Assembly (NCBI GenBank): GCA_017534835.1
Contig: JAFXVT010000022.1
Span: forward strand, 49,055-113,054
DNA length: 64,000 nt
Direction: 5' to 3'
Source of the DNA: Ruminococcus sp.
Lineage (GTDB): Bacteria; Bacillota; Clostridia; Oscillospirales; Ruminococcaceae
Part shown: positions 51,756 through 60,562 of the stretch, in pieces
Position numbering within the stretch: position 1 is the first letter of the stretch
How the letters are laid out: every line of letters begins with the position of its first letter
Notes under the pieces: model-generated
What the model was told of the DNA's origin: nothing
The model's database searches: none
The model's input: the letters and a program-made list of their open reading frames with translations, nothing else
Program-made: the position numbers and the translations under genes

Positions 51756-52880
51756 TCAGCCTTCCATAGAAGTGCAGGTCCTGAGCAGTTCGATTATCGG
51801 GAGATGCTGGGGACACGCGTCCTCGCACTGTCCGCATCCGAGGCATTCCGAAGCCTTTCCCTTGCCCTGTGTAGCGATAGCGTAAGCCTGTCTTCCGCCG
51901 TCCCAGCTCGCTTTGAGCCCCTCGGAATTCTTTACGCCGAATATCTCGGGGATAGCAATGCCCATAGGACAGCCCTCAACGCAGTAATGACAGGCGGTAC
52001 ATTTTATCGAATTATCCTTTGTAAGCTCCTCCTGTGCGCGTTTTATGACCTCCTGTTCCTCTGCGGAAAGAGGCTTGAAATCACGCATATACGAGAGATT
52101 GTCGTCCATTTGCTCAAGGTTCGACATACCTGAGAGAACAGTGAGGATACCGTCCATCGAGGCAACGTAGCGTATCGCCCACGAAGCCATTGAAGCATCC
52201 GGAGCAGCCCGGCGGAATATGCTCTTGACTCCCTCGGGCGGTGATGCGAGAGCTCCGCCCTTGACGGGCTCCATAACTGTTATGGATTTGCCGTGCCTGC
52301 GGGCTGTCTCGTAGCATTCACGCGATGCAACGCCGGGATTTTCCCAGTCGGCATAGTTTATCTGGAGCTGTATGAAGTCAACATCGGGGTGAGCTGTGAG
52401 GAGCTCCTCAAGAAGCTCGGGGTCAGCGTGGAAGGAGAAGCCGTAATAGCGGATGAGGCCCTTCGCCTTCTGCTCCTTTACGAAGTCCCAGATGTGGTAT
52501 TCATCGTATTTTTTGTAGTTGTTCCTCTGGAGCGCGTGGAGGAGATAATAGTCAAAATAGCCTGCGCCGGTGCGTTCAAGGCTGGTGTAGAACTGCTGTT
52601 TTGCGCTTGCCTCGTCGTGGCACTGCATCCACGCATTCAGCTTTGTACAGACAGTGAAGCTCTCTCTCGGGTGACGCTCGACGACTGCCTTGCGGAAAGC
52701 CTCCTCCGAGCCGCCGTTGTCGTAGACGTAGGCGGTATCGAAATATGTTCCGCCTGCCGCTAAGAATCTGTTTGCCATTTCTGCTGTCTGCTCAATGTCG
52801 ATAGAACCGTCTTTCAGCTTGGGCAGGCGCATAAGTCCGAAGCCCAGCTTGAAGACCTCTTTTCCGAAATAGTCGCTCAT
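51756..52880 (-). CDS. Aldo/keto reductase with C-terminal ferredoxin-like domain
   Basis: The start is the ATG giving MSDYFGKE after AAGGAGG. The product is 374 residues. The TIM-barrel AKR part has the catalytic set in GGTYFDTAYVYDNG (Asp, Tyr), the Lys in TVCTKLN and the His in DYYLLHAL. The C-terminus holds two [4Fe-4S] sets, CTACHYCVEGCP and CLGCGQCEDACP, as in the ferredoxin-linked AKR group common in anaerobes. It is first in its operon, behind a promoter at 52936-52964. Substrate unknown. Confidence 0.92.
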   Translation of the reverse strand: MSDYFGKEVFKLGFGLMRLPKLKDGSIDIEQTAEMANRFLAAGGTYFDTAYVYDNGGSEEAFRKAVVERHPRESFTVCTKLNAWMQCHDEASAKQQFYTSLERTGAGYFDYYLLHALQRNNYKKYDEYHIWDFVKEQKAKGLIRYYGFSFHADPELLEELLTAHPDVDFIQLQINYADWENPGVASRECYETARRHGKSITVMEPVKGGALASPPEGVKSIFRRAAPDASMASWAIRYVASMDGILTVLSGMSNLEQMDDNLSYMRDFKPLSAEEQEVIKRAQEELTKDNSIKCTACHYCVEGCPMGIAIPEIFGVKNSEGLKASWDGGRQAYAIATQGKGKASECLGCGQCEDACPQHLPIIELLRTCTSMEG

Positions 52881-52935
52881 AAGTACCTCCTTGATGTTAT
52901 ATTCCTGCGGTGTGATAGCAAAATGTGTCACACAC

Positions 52936-52964
52936 ATTATACCACATTTAGCACAATTAATCAA
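52936..52964 (-). promoter_or_regulatory. Promoter of the AKR operon
   Basis: Minus strand TTGATT, 17-base spacer, TATAAT. A TGTGTGACACA palindrome lies right at the start of transcription, and GTGTGA/TCACAC form a wider inverted repeat in the leader: a possible redox-type operator (speculative). Confidence 0.72.
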
Positions 52965-53086
52965 TAGAGTTGGCAAAAATTATGTGAAAAGCGTCGGTCG
53001 CAGCGCTCCCCTCAGCGGAAATAGCGGGCTGCTGAGCAGTAAACTTATGGAATATATCCGGTATCCTGCAAAAACGGCTGAAGGGA

Positions 53087-53533
53087 CTATATCCCGGGAG
53101 CTCTGTAGAAGAAGAGTCCTTCCGCACGGGCGAGCTGCGAAATGAGCTCCTTCACATCGCCGGAAGCGTTGTATACGGTCATATACAGGTCACCGCCGCT
53201 GAATGCGAGGAGAGTGTCACATTCCGGGAGCAGGATATTCACGAAGCCGGACGCTTTGCTGTATCCGTTCTCAATGACCGCGATGAGCTGTTCCGGAGCA
53301 GGAGCTTCAAGCTCGGTGTCCTGCGTTACGACTGACATATCATAGTAGCAGTAAAGCTTTATCACGATACGTGCAAGGGCGCTCTCGAAGCCGGCTCGGC
53401 TGCGCTGAAGGTATTTTTCCACGACGAAATAGCGGTCATCGTCCTTCCGGGGGACGGTTTTCGGGAATATGTCTATCAGGTACGCTTCCTTTTCAAAAAG
53501 AGCCTCGACCCTTTCGCTGATGTCTCGGTGCAT
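53087..53533 (-). CDS. Unknown protein cotranscribed with an AraC regulator
   Basis: A 148-residue soluble protein starting eight bases after GAGGAGG. It begins MHRDISERVEALFEKEAYLI, has a helical middle and a beta-rich end (CDTLLAFSGGDLYMTVYNASG). I do not recognise it, but the shape (helix, short loop, antiparallel sheet) resembles small immunity- or sensor-type proteins. It follows the AraC regulator by 13 bases and is thus in the same operon. Confidence 0.7.
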   Translation of the reverse strand: MHRDISERVEALFEKEAYLIDIFPKTVPRKDDDRYFVVEKYLQRSRAGFESALARIVIKLYCYYDMSVVTQDTELEAPAPEQLIAVIENGYSKASGFVNILLPECDTLLAFSGGDLYMTVYNASGDVKELISQLARAEGLFFYRAPGI

Positions 53534-53546
53534 TTCCGGATCCTCC

Positions 53547-54344
53547 TCAGTTATCCTTCGTGTTTGTCTTACGGTAGACGGCAGGCGTTACGCCGGTCTT
53601 TTCGCGGAACAGCTTCACAAAATGCGAAACGCTGCTGTAGCCGCAGGTCTCAGCGATGTCCTCTATCTTCTGCTCTGTTTCAGACAAAAGCTCGCAGCTT
53701 CGGCGGATACGGCTGTCGATTATGTCCTGCATCATCGTCGAGCCGAAGGCTGTGATGTAGAGATGCTGGAAGCGCGAGCGGCTGATGCCGAGCTCGGCGG
53801 CGAAGAGGTCGGCATTCCATTCCTGCTCGGGCCAGCGGAATATTGATTCGCGTATCCAAAGCAGATCCGGTATATATTTCGTCTCTGTGAGAAAGGTGTC
53901 GCTGTAGCGGAAGCTCGCAAGCTCGTTGAATTTGTACAGCATCATACGCAGGTATAGCGATACTATCTCATTGCGGTTCTGATGCGCGGAATAGAATTCA
54001 AAGCAGATGTTGCGCATTATCGCGGAAACAGCGTTCACATCGCCGATATGGACGGGCTTGTTGAGCGGTATACCGAGCTCGCGGAGCAGGCGCAGGTCCT
54101 CCTCGTCTGGGAAGAAATGCAGCCAGTCGTCGATGTAGTCAGCTCTGTCGGCGGAGTAGTAAAGCGGCGCGTGCAGCGGAAAAATTATGTATGAGCCTGC
54201 CTTTGTGTGTATCTCCTCGCCGTCGATACGGAACACAGCAGGGCTTTTCACGATGAGTAGCAGCCAGTCTCCCGAGCCGTCGGGACGTTCGACAGTGAAC
54301 TCCTTGTCGTGTATATGATGATATCCAACGCAAAGACATCTCAT
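53547..54344 (-). CDS. AraC-family transcriptional regulator
   Basis: The start is set at the ATG giving MRCLCVGY, six bases after GAGGTG; two codons further upstream are possible. The product is 265 residues. The N-terminal ~150 residues look like a cupin-type sugar sensor (AVFRIDGEEIHTKAGSYIIF). The C-terminal 100 form the double helix-turn-helix of AraC (FAAELGISRSRFQHLYITAF, IEDIAETCGYSSVSHFVKLF, REKTGVTPAVYRK). Divergent from the hybrid regulator at 54618; the 265-base gap probably holds operators for both, though I cannot identify them. Confidence 0.9.
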   Translation of the reverse strand: MRCLCVGYHHIHDKEFTVERPDGSGDWLLLIVKSPAVFRIDGEEIHTKAGSYIIFPLHAPLYYSADRADYIDDWLHFFPDEEDLRLLRELGIPLNKPVHIGDVNAVSAIMRNICFEFYSAHQNRNEIVSLYLRMMLYKFNELASFRYSDTFLTETKYIPDLLWIRESIFRWPEQEWNADLFAAELGISRSRFQHLYITAFGSTMMQDIIDSRIRRSCELLSETEQKIEDIAETCGYSSVSHFVKLFREKTGVTPAVYRKTNTKDN

Positions 54345-54617
54345 CTTCATCACCTCAGTATAATAATACCATATTCTGCGCGAAATAGCAAGGAGACGCG
54401 GCGACAGACCTCCGCGCCGGACAGCTCTGCCGCGGCACAGGGGCAGCGATACGCTGCAACGGAAAAAATTGCCGTTATGGTGAAATCATTAACGGTAATA
54501 TCGCATTTGTGCTGCTTTCATAGCACAAATCCGCATTTACTTTTTCAGGATTTTGATGTAGAATAGTATCATAGAGAGAATAACTACGCTCGTTCAGAGG
54601 AAACGGAGGTGCGGTAT

Positions 54618-56825
54618 ATGGAGGCAAAAGGAAGATTCGGGCTGCTCATACCCGAGATAAACAGTCCGCTCGACCGTGATCTTGTAGAGGGTGCTTTTGC
54701 TCAGGCAAGACAGCTCGGCTATGACCTTATCGTATACACGGGGATATACAATTGTCAGCGCGAATTCAGATACGATTCGTACATCTCGGGGCTTGAGAAC
54801 ATCTACACGCTCATCTGCACGCAGAAGCTCGACGGTATCATCTTCGCGGAGGAGCGATTCCATACCCGGGACGTCATCGACAAGGTGAGCAGCTGTCTGA
54901 TGCAGACGGATACGCCCTGTCTCGTGCTCGGCGGCAGTTCTAACAGGGCAAACACTATGAATGCGGACGAATACGGCAGTATGTACCGCATTACCCGTCA
55001 TATGACCGATGAGCACGGCTGCCGGAAAATATACTGCCTCGCCGGTGTGCCGGGGCACAAGTCCTCGGAGGAGCGGCTGAGAGGATTCAGGGACGCTTGC
55101 AGGGATTCGGGAGTGAGCGTGAATGACAGCGACATCTTCTACGGCTGGTTCTGGAAGGATGTTCCGAGACAGCTCGGACAGGACATCGCCGAAGGGAAGC
55201 TCGAACGTCCCGAGGCTGTTGTATGCTGCAACGATGTTATGGCTGCGGCACTGATTGAGAGCCTCGCCGATAACGGGATCAAAGTGCCCGGGGACGTGAA
55301 GGTCACGGGATTCGACGGCGGCTTGGACAGTATTATATGTCAGCCCTCGGTCACAACTATCGCCGGACGCGATAAGCAGTTCGGGGCTGACGCAGTTTGC
55401 AGGCTTTACGCGATGATCGCCGGCGCTATGCCGAAGCAGGAGCTTTTCCGGCAGAGCATACGCTTCGGGAGAAGCTGCGGCTGCTGCCGTGAGTCGGCGC
55501 TTGATCCGCATATCCTCGATATGATAAGGATGAACCGCGAAAGGCGCACGTTCATCGCAACTGACTTCATACACCATATGAACGAGGCGGCGTCTGCTGA
55601 GGAGCTCTCTGCTCACATCGACGAGGTCGGTCACATATTCAGGGGCGTGGAATGGCTCGATATATGCCTTTGCAGCGACTGGCTGGGCGATCCTGACAAT
55701 CCCGATGACTACAGACAGTATGGCTATCCTGACGAGATGTATCTGCTGCTCTCGAAGAGAAGAGGCGGCAATGAGAACGCCTTCTACAGCTTCCGGACTT
55801 CGGATATCCTCCCTGCGCTCAGCGAGGAGCATTCCCCTCATCTCATAGTGATAACGTCTCTGCACTGCGGCGGACAGATATTCGGCTATGCGGCAGCGGC
55901 TTACTCAGATACCGGATATATCGCGGCGGACGAGTATTACGTGAGCTGGTGCGATTCTGTCTCAAACGGCGTGAAGAGCCTGCAAAAAAGAATGTTTGAG
56001 CAGCATTTCAGCCGACAGCTCGAAAAGCTGTCGGAAACCGACCCCGTTACCGGTATCTGCAACAGGCGCGGATTTATGCTCCGTGCACCGGAAATGATAA
56101 ATCAGTACAGCAGCGAAAACAGGAAGAGCTATCTGCTTCTCATCACGTATTTCCCCGAAAATACAGGTGCTGTAGAACCGGGGCAGGCTATCGAGGGTAT
56201 ACTCACAGAGCTGTGTATGAACAGGCTTTGTGCGAGGATGAGCGAGAATATCTATGCTGTCGTTATCCCGTCGCAGGACGAGGGCGGTATCATCAACACC
56301 TCTGAGAATCTCGTTGCCGCGGTCGAATCCGGACTGCGTGACAGATACGGTGATGTGAGGATACCCGAGTTCATCACGGATACATCTGTGCTGGATACAG
56401 CGGAAAAAAACGGTATCGAAAAGGTCGTCAGGGAGGCGATACAGTCCCTCTCCGACAGAAAAAAAGCCGCGGAAAGCTACATCACCGACTATAAAGACCT
56501 CATATACCGACTGAGAAGAAATATCGTCTCGCAGCCGCAGAAGGACTGGGAGATGGAGAGCATCTCACGCGAGATAGGCATAAGCAAGAGCCATCTTCAG
56601 CGGCTCTACAAGCAGATGTTTTCAACAAGCATCAAGGACGATGTTATAAACTCAAGGATAAAGCGTGCAATGCAGCTCCTTGAGCATACGGATATGAGAG
56701 TCGCCGACATCGCGGAGCAGTGCGGCTACAACAACGAGAACCATTTTATGCGGCAGTTCAAGGAAAAAAGCAGCCGGACAGCCGCTCAGTTCAGAAAAGA
56801 AAAAAGAGCTTTACAGCTCAGATAA
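54618..56825 (+). CDS. Hybrid regulator: PBP1-type sensor, degenerate GGDEF-like region, AraC HTH
   Basis: The start is the ATG seven bases after GGAGGT; a GTG three codons earlier lies inside that site. The product is 735 residues. Residues ~5-280 form a periplasmic-binding-like sensor domain of the LacI type (PEINSPLDRDLVEGAFAQAR, VVCCNDVMAAALIESLADNG, VKVTGFDGG), but there is no N-terminal LacI helix-turn-helix. Around 465-480 a GGDEF-family opening (DPVTGICNRRGF) appears, but no GGDEF active-site motif follows. Residues 635-730 form an AraC double helix-turn-helix (ISKSHLQRLYKQMF, VADIAEQCGYNNENHFMRQF). It probably binds a sugar inside the cell and controls the dockerin esterase gene 17 bases downstream. 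Confidence 0.87.
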   Translation: MEAKGRFGLLIPEINSPLDRDLVEGAFAQARQLGYDLIVYTGIYNCQREFRYDSYISGLENIYTLICTQKLDGIIFAEERFHTRDVIDKVSSCLMQTDTPCLVLGGSSNRANTMNADEYGSMYRITRHMTDEHGCRKIYCLAGVPGHKSSEERLRGFRDACRDSGVSVNDSDIFYGWFWKDVPRQLGQDIAEGKLERPEAVVCCNDVMAAALIESLADNGIKVPGDVKVTGFDGGLDSIICQPSVTTIAGRDKQFGADAVCRLYAMIAGAMPKQELFRQSIRFGRSCGCCRESALDPHILDMIRMNRERRTFIATDFIHHMNEAASAEELSAHIDEVGHIFRGVEWLDICLCSDWLGDPDNPDDYRQYGYPDEMYLLLSKRRGGNENAFYSFRTSDILPALSEEHSPHLIVITSLHCGGQIFGYAAAAYSDTGYIAADEYYVSWCDSVSNGVKSLQKRMFEQHFSRQLEKLSETDPVTGICNRRGFMLRAPEMINQYSSENRKSYLLLITYFPENTGAVEPGQAIEGILTELCMNRLCARMSENIYAVVIPSQDEGGIINTSENLVAAVESGLRDRYGDVRIPEFITDTSVLDTAEKNGIEKVVREAIQSLSDRKKAAESYITDYKDLIYRLRRNIVSQPQKDWEMESISREIGISKSHLQRLYKQMFSTSIKDDVINSRIKRAMQLLEHTDMRVADIAEQCGYNNENHFMRQFKEKSSRTAAQFRKEKRALQLR

Positions 56826-56842
56826 ACCGGAGGTAGAAACAT

Positions 56843-58240
56843 ATGAAAAAAATCACATCAGCGTTACTGGCTGCCGCGGCAGCAGTGAGCAGCATCACCT
56901 TTGCAGCTCCGTGTGCAGATTCGTTCGGCGCCGAGCTCACGTCCGTGACAGAAGTCACCGCACCGGCAGCCGCAAAGACTGCGTATGAGGGAGCAAACCC
57001 TGTTATAAGCAGGGGAGTTCCGGCGTATTCGGGAAAGTCCGACAGCGCTTCTATGGGAAACGATGAACACTATTTCACTTCGTGGAGCGCTTCATCGGGC
57101 GACTATCTCGCATACGACCTCTCGGGCGTTCCGCAGGAACAGCGCAGAAAGGTGCTCGCGGCTTGGTACAATCTGAGCAGCTATGATGCTCTCGGGCAGT
57201 ATGTGAGCAGGTCGGCAGAGCCGGAAGACTACACTATCGAGATAAACAAAGCAGCAGGCGGGAGCTGTCCGGAGTCCGGCTGGGAGGTCGTTGAGACCGT
57301 CACCGGCAACGGCTACAGCTCACGTCAGCACATCGTTGATATGGAAGGCTATAACTGGATACGTATGAACGTAACAAAGGCTCTCGGCGACAGAGTGACG
57401 CTCAATCTCGATATTCACGATGTATCGGAAGGTGTTTTCGACAGCTGGATATTCTTCGGCGATTCCATTACAGCCGGAGGTATGGTAAATGCCTATGGTA
57501 CGAGCTTTGCGAACTATGTGAACAGGATAGACAGCCGCTTCTTCCCGGCACAGGAGAACGGCGGTATCGGCGGTATCACGAGCAAGGACGGCAAGGAGAA
57601 TATCGACAGGTGGCTCTCGACCTGCAACGCCCATTTCGTGAGCATCGCCTACGGTACGAACGACTGCTGGGGAAACCCTGACAATGCGCAGTCCTATTAC
57701 AGCAATACGAAGTATATGATAGACGCCGTCCTGAAGGCAGGAAAGGTGCCGGTACTGCCGAAGATACCTTCCTCGACGAACAAGGATGTCGGTCCGAATA
57801 CGGGCTATTACAACGCGATGATAGACAAGCTCTATGAGGAATACGGCGACAAGCTCGTTCACGGTCCCGATTTTGATGCGCTCTTCAAGGAATATCCCGA
57901 GGGTCTCAGCTCTGACGGCGTTCACCCGAGCTCTGAGGGCTACGAGGCAATGAAAAAGCTGTGGGCGGAAACAGCATATGAAAATGTGTACAAGAAGATC
58001 GGCGCACAGACTCCCTCCGGATACGTGAAGGGCGATGTGAACGATGACGGCGAAGCAAATGCCGCCGACCTCGTGCTTCTGAGCAAATTCCTGCTCGGAG
58101 ATAAGAGCGCAAAGCTGAAAAGCTGGCAGGCAGGCGACCTCTGCGATGACGGAAGGCTCGATACATTCGACCTCGCTGCGCTGAGAAAGCTCATCATAGA
58201 ACAGGGAGAGTCAGCGACCTCTGCAAGGACGAACGTATAG
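56843..58240 (+). CDS. Secreted SGNH-family esterase with C-terminal dockerin
   Basis: A 465-residue protein starting after CGGAGGT. The signal peptide ends near TFAAPCADS. A beta-sandwich-like domain spans about 45-195. The SGNH hydrolase then shows all four blocks: FFGDSITAGG (nucleophile Ser, about 210), a glycine in NGGIGG, YGTNDCWG (Asn) and DGVHPSSEG (Asp/His pair). The two-domain layout suggests a carbohydrate esterase of the CE2/CE3-like type, perhaps deacetylating xylan or mannan. The C-terminus is a type I dockerin: GDVNDDGEANAADLVLLSKF and GDLCDDGRLDTFDLAALRKL, which would plug it into a cellulosome. The second repeat is duplicated, out of frame, right after the stop. Confidence 0.92.
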   Translation: MKKITSALLAAAAAVSSITFAAPCADSFGAELTSVTEVTAPAAAKTAYEGANPVISRGVPAYSGKSDSASMGNDEHYFTSWSASSGDYLAYDLSGVPQEQRRKVLAAWYNLSSYDALGQYVSRSAEPEDYTIEINKAAGGSCPESGWEVVETVTGNGYSSRQHIVDMEGYNWIRMNVTKALGDRVTLNLDIHDVSEGVFDSWIFFGDSITAGGMVNAYGTSFANYVNRIDSRFFPAQENGGIGGITSKDGKENIDRWLSTCNAHFVSIAYGTNDCWGNPDNAQSYYSNTKYMIDAVLKAGKVPVLPKIPSSTNKDVGPNTGYYNAMIDKLYEEYGDKLVHGPDFDALFKEYPEGLSSDGVHPSSEGYEAMKKLWAETAYENVYKKIGAQTPSGYVKGDVNDDGEANAADLVLLSKFLLGDKSAKLKSWQAGDLCDDGRLDTFDLAALRKLIIEQGESATSARTNV

Positions 58241-58290
58241 ATACCTTCGATCTCTGTATGCTCAGAGGTGTGCTTGAGTTGAATAACTGA
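58210..58290 (+). pseudogene. Out-of-frame relic of an extra dockerin half-repeat
   Basis: In a frame shifted from the esterase gene the sequence reads SDLCKDERIDTFDLCMLR, then GVLELNN and a stop. It closely matches the esterase's own second dockerin repeat GDLCDDGRLDTFDLAALRKL. It overlaps the last ten codons of the esterase and continues 50 bases past its stop. A tandem duplication followed by a small indel, or an ancestral C-terminus replaced by frameshift, explains it. Confidence 0.75.
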
Positions 58291-58330
58291 CAGTTCAAGG
58301 GGTGTCCCCTTTGGAGTAGTCGAGAAAACA

Positions 58331-58368
58331 AACTACCGGGTCCATAATTTCGGGCTCGGTAGTTTTTC
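58331..58368 (+). terminator. Terminator of the esterase transcript
   Basis: An 8-bp stem AACTACCG / CGGTAGTT with an inner CCCG/CGGG-type pairing, followed by TTTCTG. Confidence 0.7.
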
Positions 58369-58448
58369 TGTGTAATCGGCTGAAGGGACGCGCTCCCTTG
58401 ACATTTGCGGAGTTTTGTGGGAGGGAAAGCCGGACGGAAAAGTCACAG

Positions 58449-58491
58449 AAAAGGCAGAACAGCTGTAAATGCTGGTCTGCCTTTTCGTTTT
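58449..58491. terminator. Bidirectional terminator
   Basis: A 15-bp stem with one mismatch (AAAAGGCAGAACAGC / GCTGGTCTGCCTTTT), loop TGTAAAT, with TTTTCGTTTT on the plus side and TTTTCTGTG on the minus side. It serves the flavodoxin-like gene on the minus strand. Confidence 0.85.
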
Positions 58492-58545
58492 GTATCACTG
58501 CACAGTCCCGGGGACAAGGTCAAGGATATGAATTGTATCCCCTCT

Positions 58546-59088
58546 TTATTCAAGAGATCTTCCGAAGTCGAACGCAGCCTTCAGATGCTTTTCTGCGCCG
58601 GAAGCTTCACCGCTGTCGTTCAGTCCGCCGCAGAACAGCGAGCCTGACAGCTCTGCCTTTTCAAAGCAGTCCACCCAGCCCTGAAGTCCGCTTACTGCCT
58701 TTTCGGGAACAAAGGCTTCGTCCTCGGCAGCGGTCGAGAGCATATAGATGTTACGGAACCTGTAATCCGCAGAATAAAGCGGATTCAGACGATCGAGCAG
58801 AGTCTTCATCTGACCGGACATCTCATAGTAATAGATAGGTGTAACGAATACGAGTGTGTCGGCGTTCAGCACTTTGTCAGCGATACCGGGCGCATCGTCC
58901 TTCTGTATGCAGCGCTGAGTTTTCTGACAGGCAAGACATCCGATGCAGAAGCGTATCTCCTTGCCCTTCAGCGAGATGAGACCGACGCTGTGACCTGCCT
59001 CCTTTGCACCTGCGATGAGCTGCTCGGCAAGAATATCAGAGTTGCTTCCTGCGCGCAGACTTGTTGTGATTACTAAAACATTGCTCAT
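58546..59088 (-). CDS. Flavodoxin-like NAD(P)H-dependent oxidoreductase
   Basis: The start is the ATG giving MSNVLVIT after AAAGGAGG. The product is 180 residues with TTSLRAGSNSDILAEQLI at the FMN phosphate site, FCIGCLACQKTQRC, and TPIYYYEMSGQMKTLLDRLNPL at the flavin edge. It is a distant paralogue of the gene at 50189-50722. Last gene of a minus-strand cluster of small enzymes. Confidence 0.86.
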   Translation of the reverse strand: MSNVLVITTSLRAGSNSDILAEQLIAGAKEAGHSVGLISLKGKEIRFCIGCLACQKTQRCIQKDDAPGIADKVLNADTLVFVTPIYYYEMSGQMKTLLDRLNPLYSADYRFRNIYMLSTAAEDEAFVPEKAVSGLQGWVDCFEKAELSGSLFCGGLNDSGEASGAEKHLKAAFDFGRSLE

Positions 59089-59102
59089 AGTGATCCTCCT
59101 TT

Positions 59103-59477
59103 TCATATTTCCTTTTTGTATACTGCAATGACATAAAGCTCGCGGCTGTCATCTCTGCGGTCATAGATAACGTTGCCGACAACGGGCAGAAGGTGGTGAA
59201 AACCGTTCCTGTTTGTGCAGTATACGCAGTATGTACCGCTGTCCAGTACAAGCTGACCTACCTTCAAATCGTTATATCCCTCCAGCCTGTTGATACCGTG
59301 CGACGCCATATACCGGCTGAAAACGCGCTCGTCATTGAAGGTGTCAATGCCGAGTCCGTTAGCAAGTGCAGTCAGCTCGGATTTTACGGTATCATATTCC
59401 TTGCCTGTAAGCTTTGTCATCGTCCGGACGACACAGCTTCTCTTGTCGTCGCTGGGGCTGTAGTATTCAAATTCCAT
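59103..59477 (-). CDS. Possible papain-like cysteine peptidase
   Basis: The start is taken at the ATG giving MEFEYYSP after AGGTGAG. The product is 124 residues. The pattern RSCVVRTMTKLTGKEYDTVK followed later by GFHHLLPVVGNVIYD resembles small papain-fold proteins in which the early Cys and a later His, with Asp, form the catalytic set. This is a weak resemblance: no signal peptide is present, and the family is not one I can name. It lies between a flavodoxin-like reductase gene and an esterase gene, overlapping neither. Confidence 0.5.
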   Translation of the reverse strand: MEFEYYSPSDDKRSCVVRTMTKLTGKEYDTVKSELTALANGLGIDTFNDERVFSRYMASHGINRLEGYNDLKVGQLVLDSGTYCVYCTNRNGFHHLLPVVGNVIYDRRDDSRELYVIAVYKKEI

Positions 59478-59478
59478 C

Positions 59479-60147
59479 TCATATCTCACCTGCTATCCAT
59501 TTTATTCCCTTTGCAATACGTGCCTCCGGCTCGTTGAAGTGTCCGCCCTCGTTCCATTCGAGGATTTGGCGCGACACGTTTTTGTCTCCGCAGACGAGCT
59601 CGTACTGTCTCCTTGTGCAGTCACCGACAGTCGCCATAATGCGGTCACGCGCCTTTTCCTCGCGGTCGCCGAGGCTGAGGTAGACCGCGCTGTCCGGCGG
59701 AGCGGAGCGGCTTTCTGCATAGTCTGTCCAGCCGCCGAACCACAGCGAGCCCGAACAGCTGACGACTCCGCTGAATGCCTGACTTTCATAGAATGCCCAC
59801 AGACTGAAAAGTCCGGCGAGCGAATAGCCGCAGAGTATGCGCTTCCCGGTCAGACCGTACTCCTTCTCGCAGAAGGGAACACACTCATTTACGAGCCAAT
59901 TGAGCGTTCTGCGTCCGCCGCCGGGAAAGGACATCTTTCGGTTGAGCGTGAATTCCCACGGTGAAAAGGCACTGTTCCAGTCGCCGGCTTCAAAAATGAT
60001 GAAGTTGCACTTCACGCCCTCACACAGCGAGAGGACTTTTCCGATCGTTCCGCTGCTGTCCTTCATTTCACCCCAGTATATCGTCGGCAGATCAGTCCCG
60101 TTTATGATGATATGGCAGGTGTATCCGCATATTTCCATAGTTTCCAT
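59479..60147 (-). CDS. Alpha/beta-hydrolase, esterase-like
   Basis: A 222-residue cytoplasmic protein with the nucleophile elbow GYSLAGLF (GxSxxG) and a terminal GGHFNEP histidine, the usual serine-hydrolase arrangement of the putative esterase (Fes/EstA) family. The acid residue is probably in the SLGDREEKARD loop. Its start overlaps the DUF3795 stop by one base (TAATG), so the two are coupled. Substrate unknown. Confidence 0.82.
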   Translation of the reverse strand: METMEICGYTCHIIINGTDLPTIYWGEMKDSSGTIGKVLSLCEGVKCNFIIFEAGDWNSAFSPWEFTLNRKMSFPGGGRRTLNWLVNECVPFCEKEYGLTGKRILCGYSLAGLFSLWAFYESQAFSGVVSCSGSLWFGGWTDYAESRSAPPDSAVYLSLGDREEKARDRIMATVGDCTRRQYELVCGDKNVSRQILEWNEGGHFNEPEARIAKGIKWIAGEI

Positions 60148-60548
60148 TAGTCTCTTTCCCCTGTCGCTATGTATCTGATAAGCTGTTCGAGGTCATCGAA
60201 TTCGTCATAGTCACCCATTATGCCCTCGCGGTGATAGACTATGCCTGCTTTTTCGTTGCGTTCAAGGCAGTCGAGGAGTGCTTCGATACCGTGACGCTTC
60301 GCAAATTCCGCAAATGCGCGCGCCTTTATCTTGTCCTTGTACAGTCCTTTCCGGCAGCCGGACGGCTCGCATTCATAGCAGCCGTTGATGTTCTTCCCAA
60401 GCACACATTTTCTGTTCTCGCACCATTCGGCGTCCTTGCACCACGAAAGGTCGAGGAAGCCGTCCTGTCTGCACCCCTTGCATTCGACATTTTCGCTGCA
60501 CAGACAGCAGGCGAGTCCGCAGCGTGCTATCCCAAGTTCACGTTTCAT
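60147..60548 (-). CDS. DUF3795-type cysteine-rich protein
   Basis: The start is the ATG giving MKRELGIA after GGAGGT. The product is 133 residues. It shows the DUF3795 pattern: ARCGLACCLCSENVECKGCR, then CKDAEWCENRKCVLGK and CYECEPSGCRKGLY, about eleven cysteines that probably bind zinc. The family is common in anaerobic Firmicutes and its function is unknown. Confidence 0.85.
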   Translation of the reverse strand: MKRELGIARCGLACCLCSENVECKGCRQDGFLDLSWCKDAEWCENRKCVLGKNINGCYECEPSGCRKGLYKDKIKARAFAEFAKRHGIEALLDCLERNEKAGIVYHREGIMGDYDEFDDLEQLIRYIATGERD

Positions 60549-60562
60549 ATACGTACCTCCGT

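Noticed and set aside
54594-55865. 423-codon frame antisense to the hybrid regulator
   Set aside because: It shadows a coding frame with clear domains; no ribosome site or promoter was seen for it.
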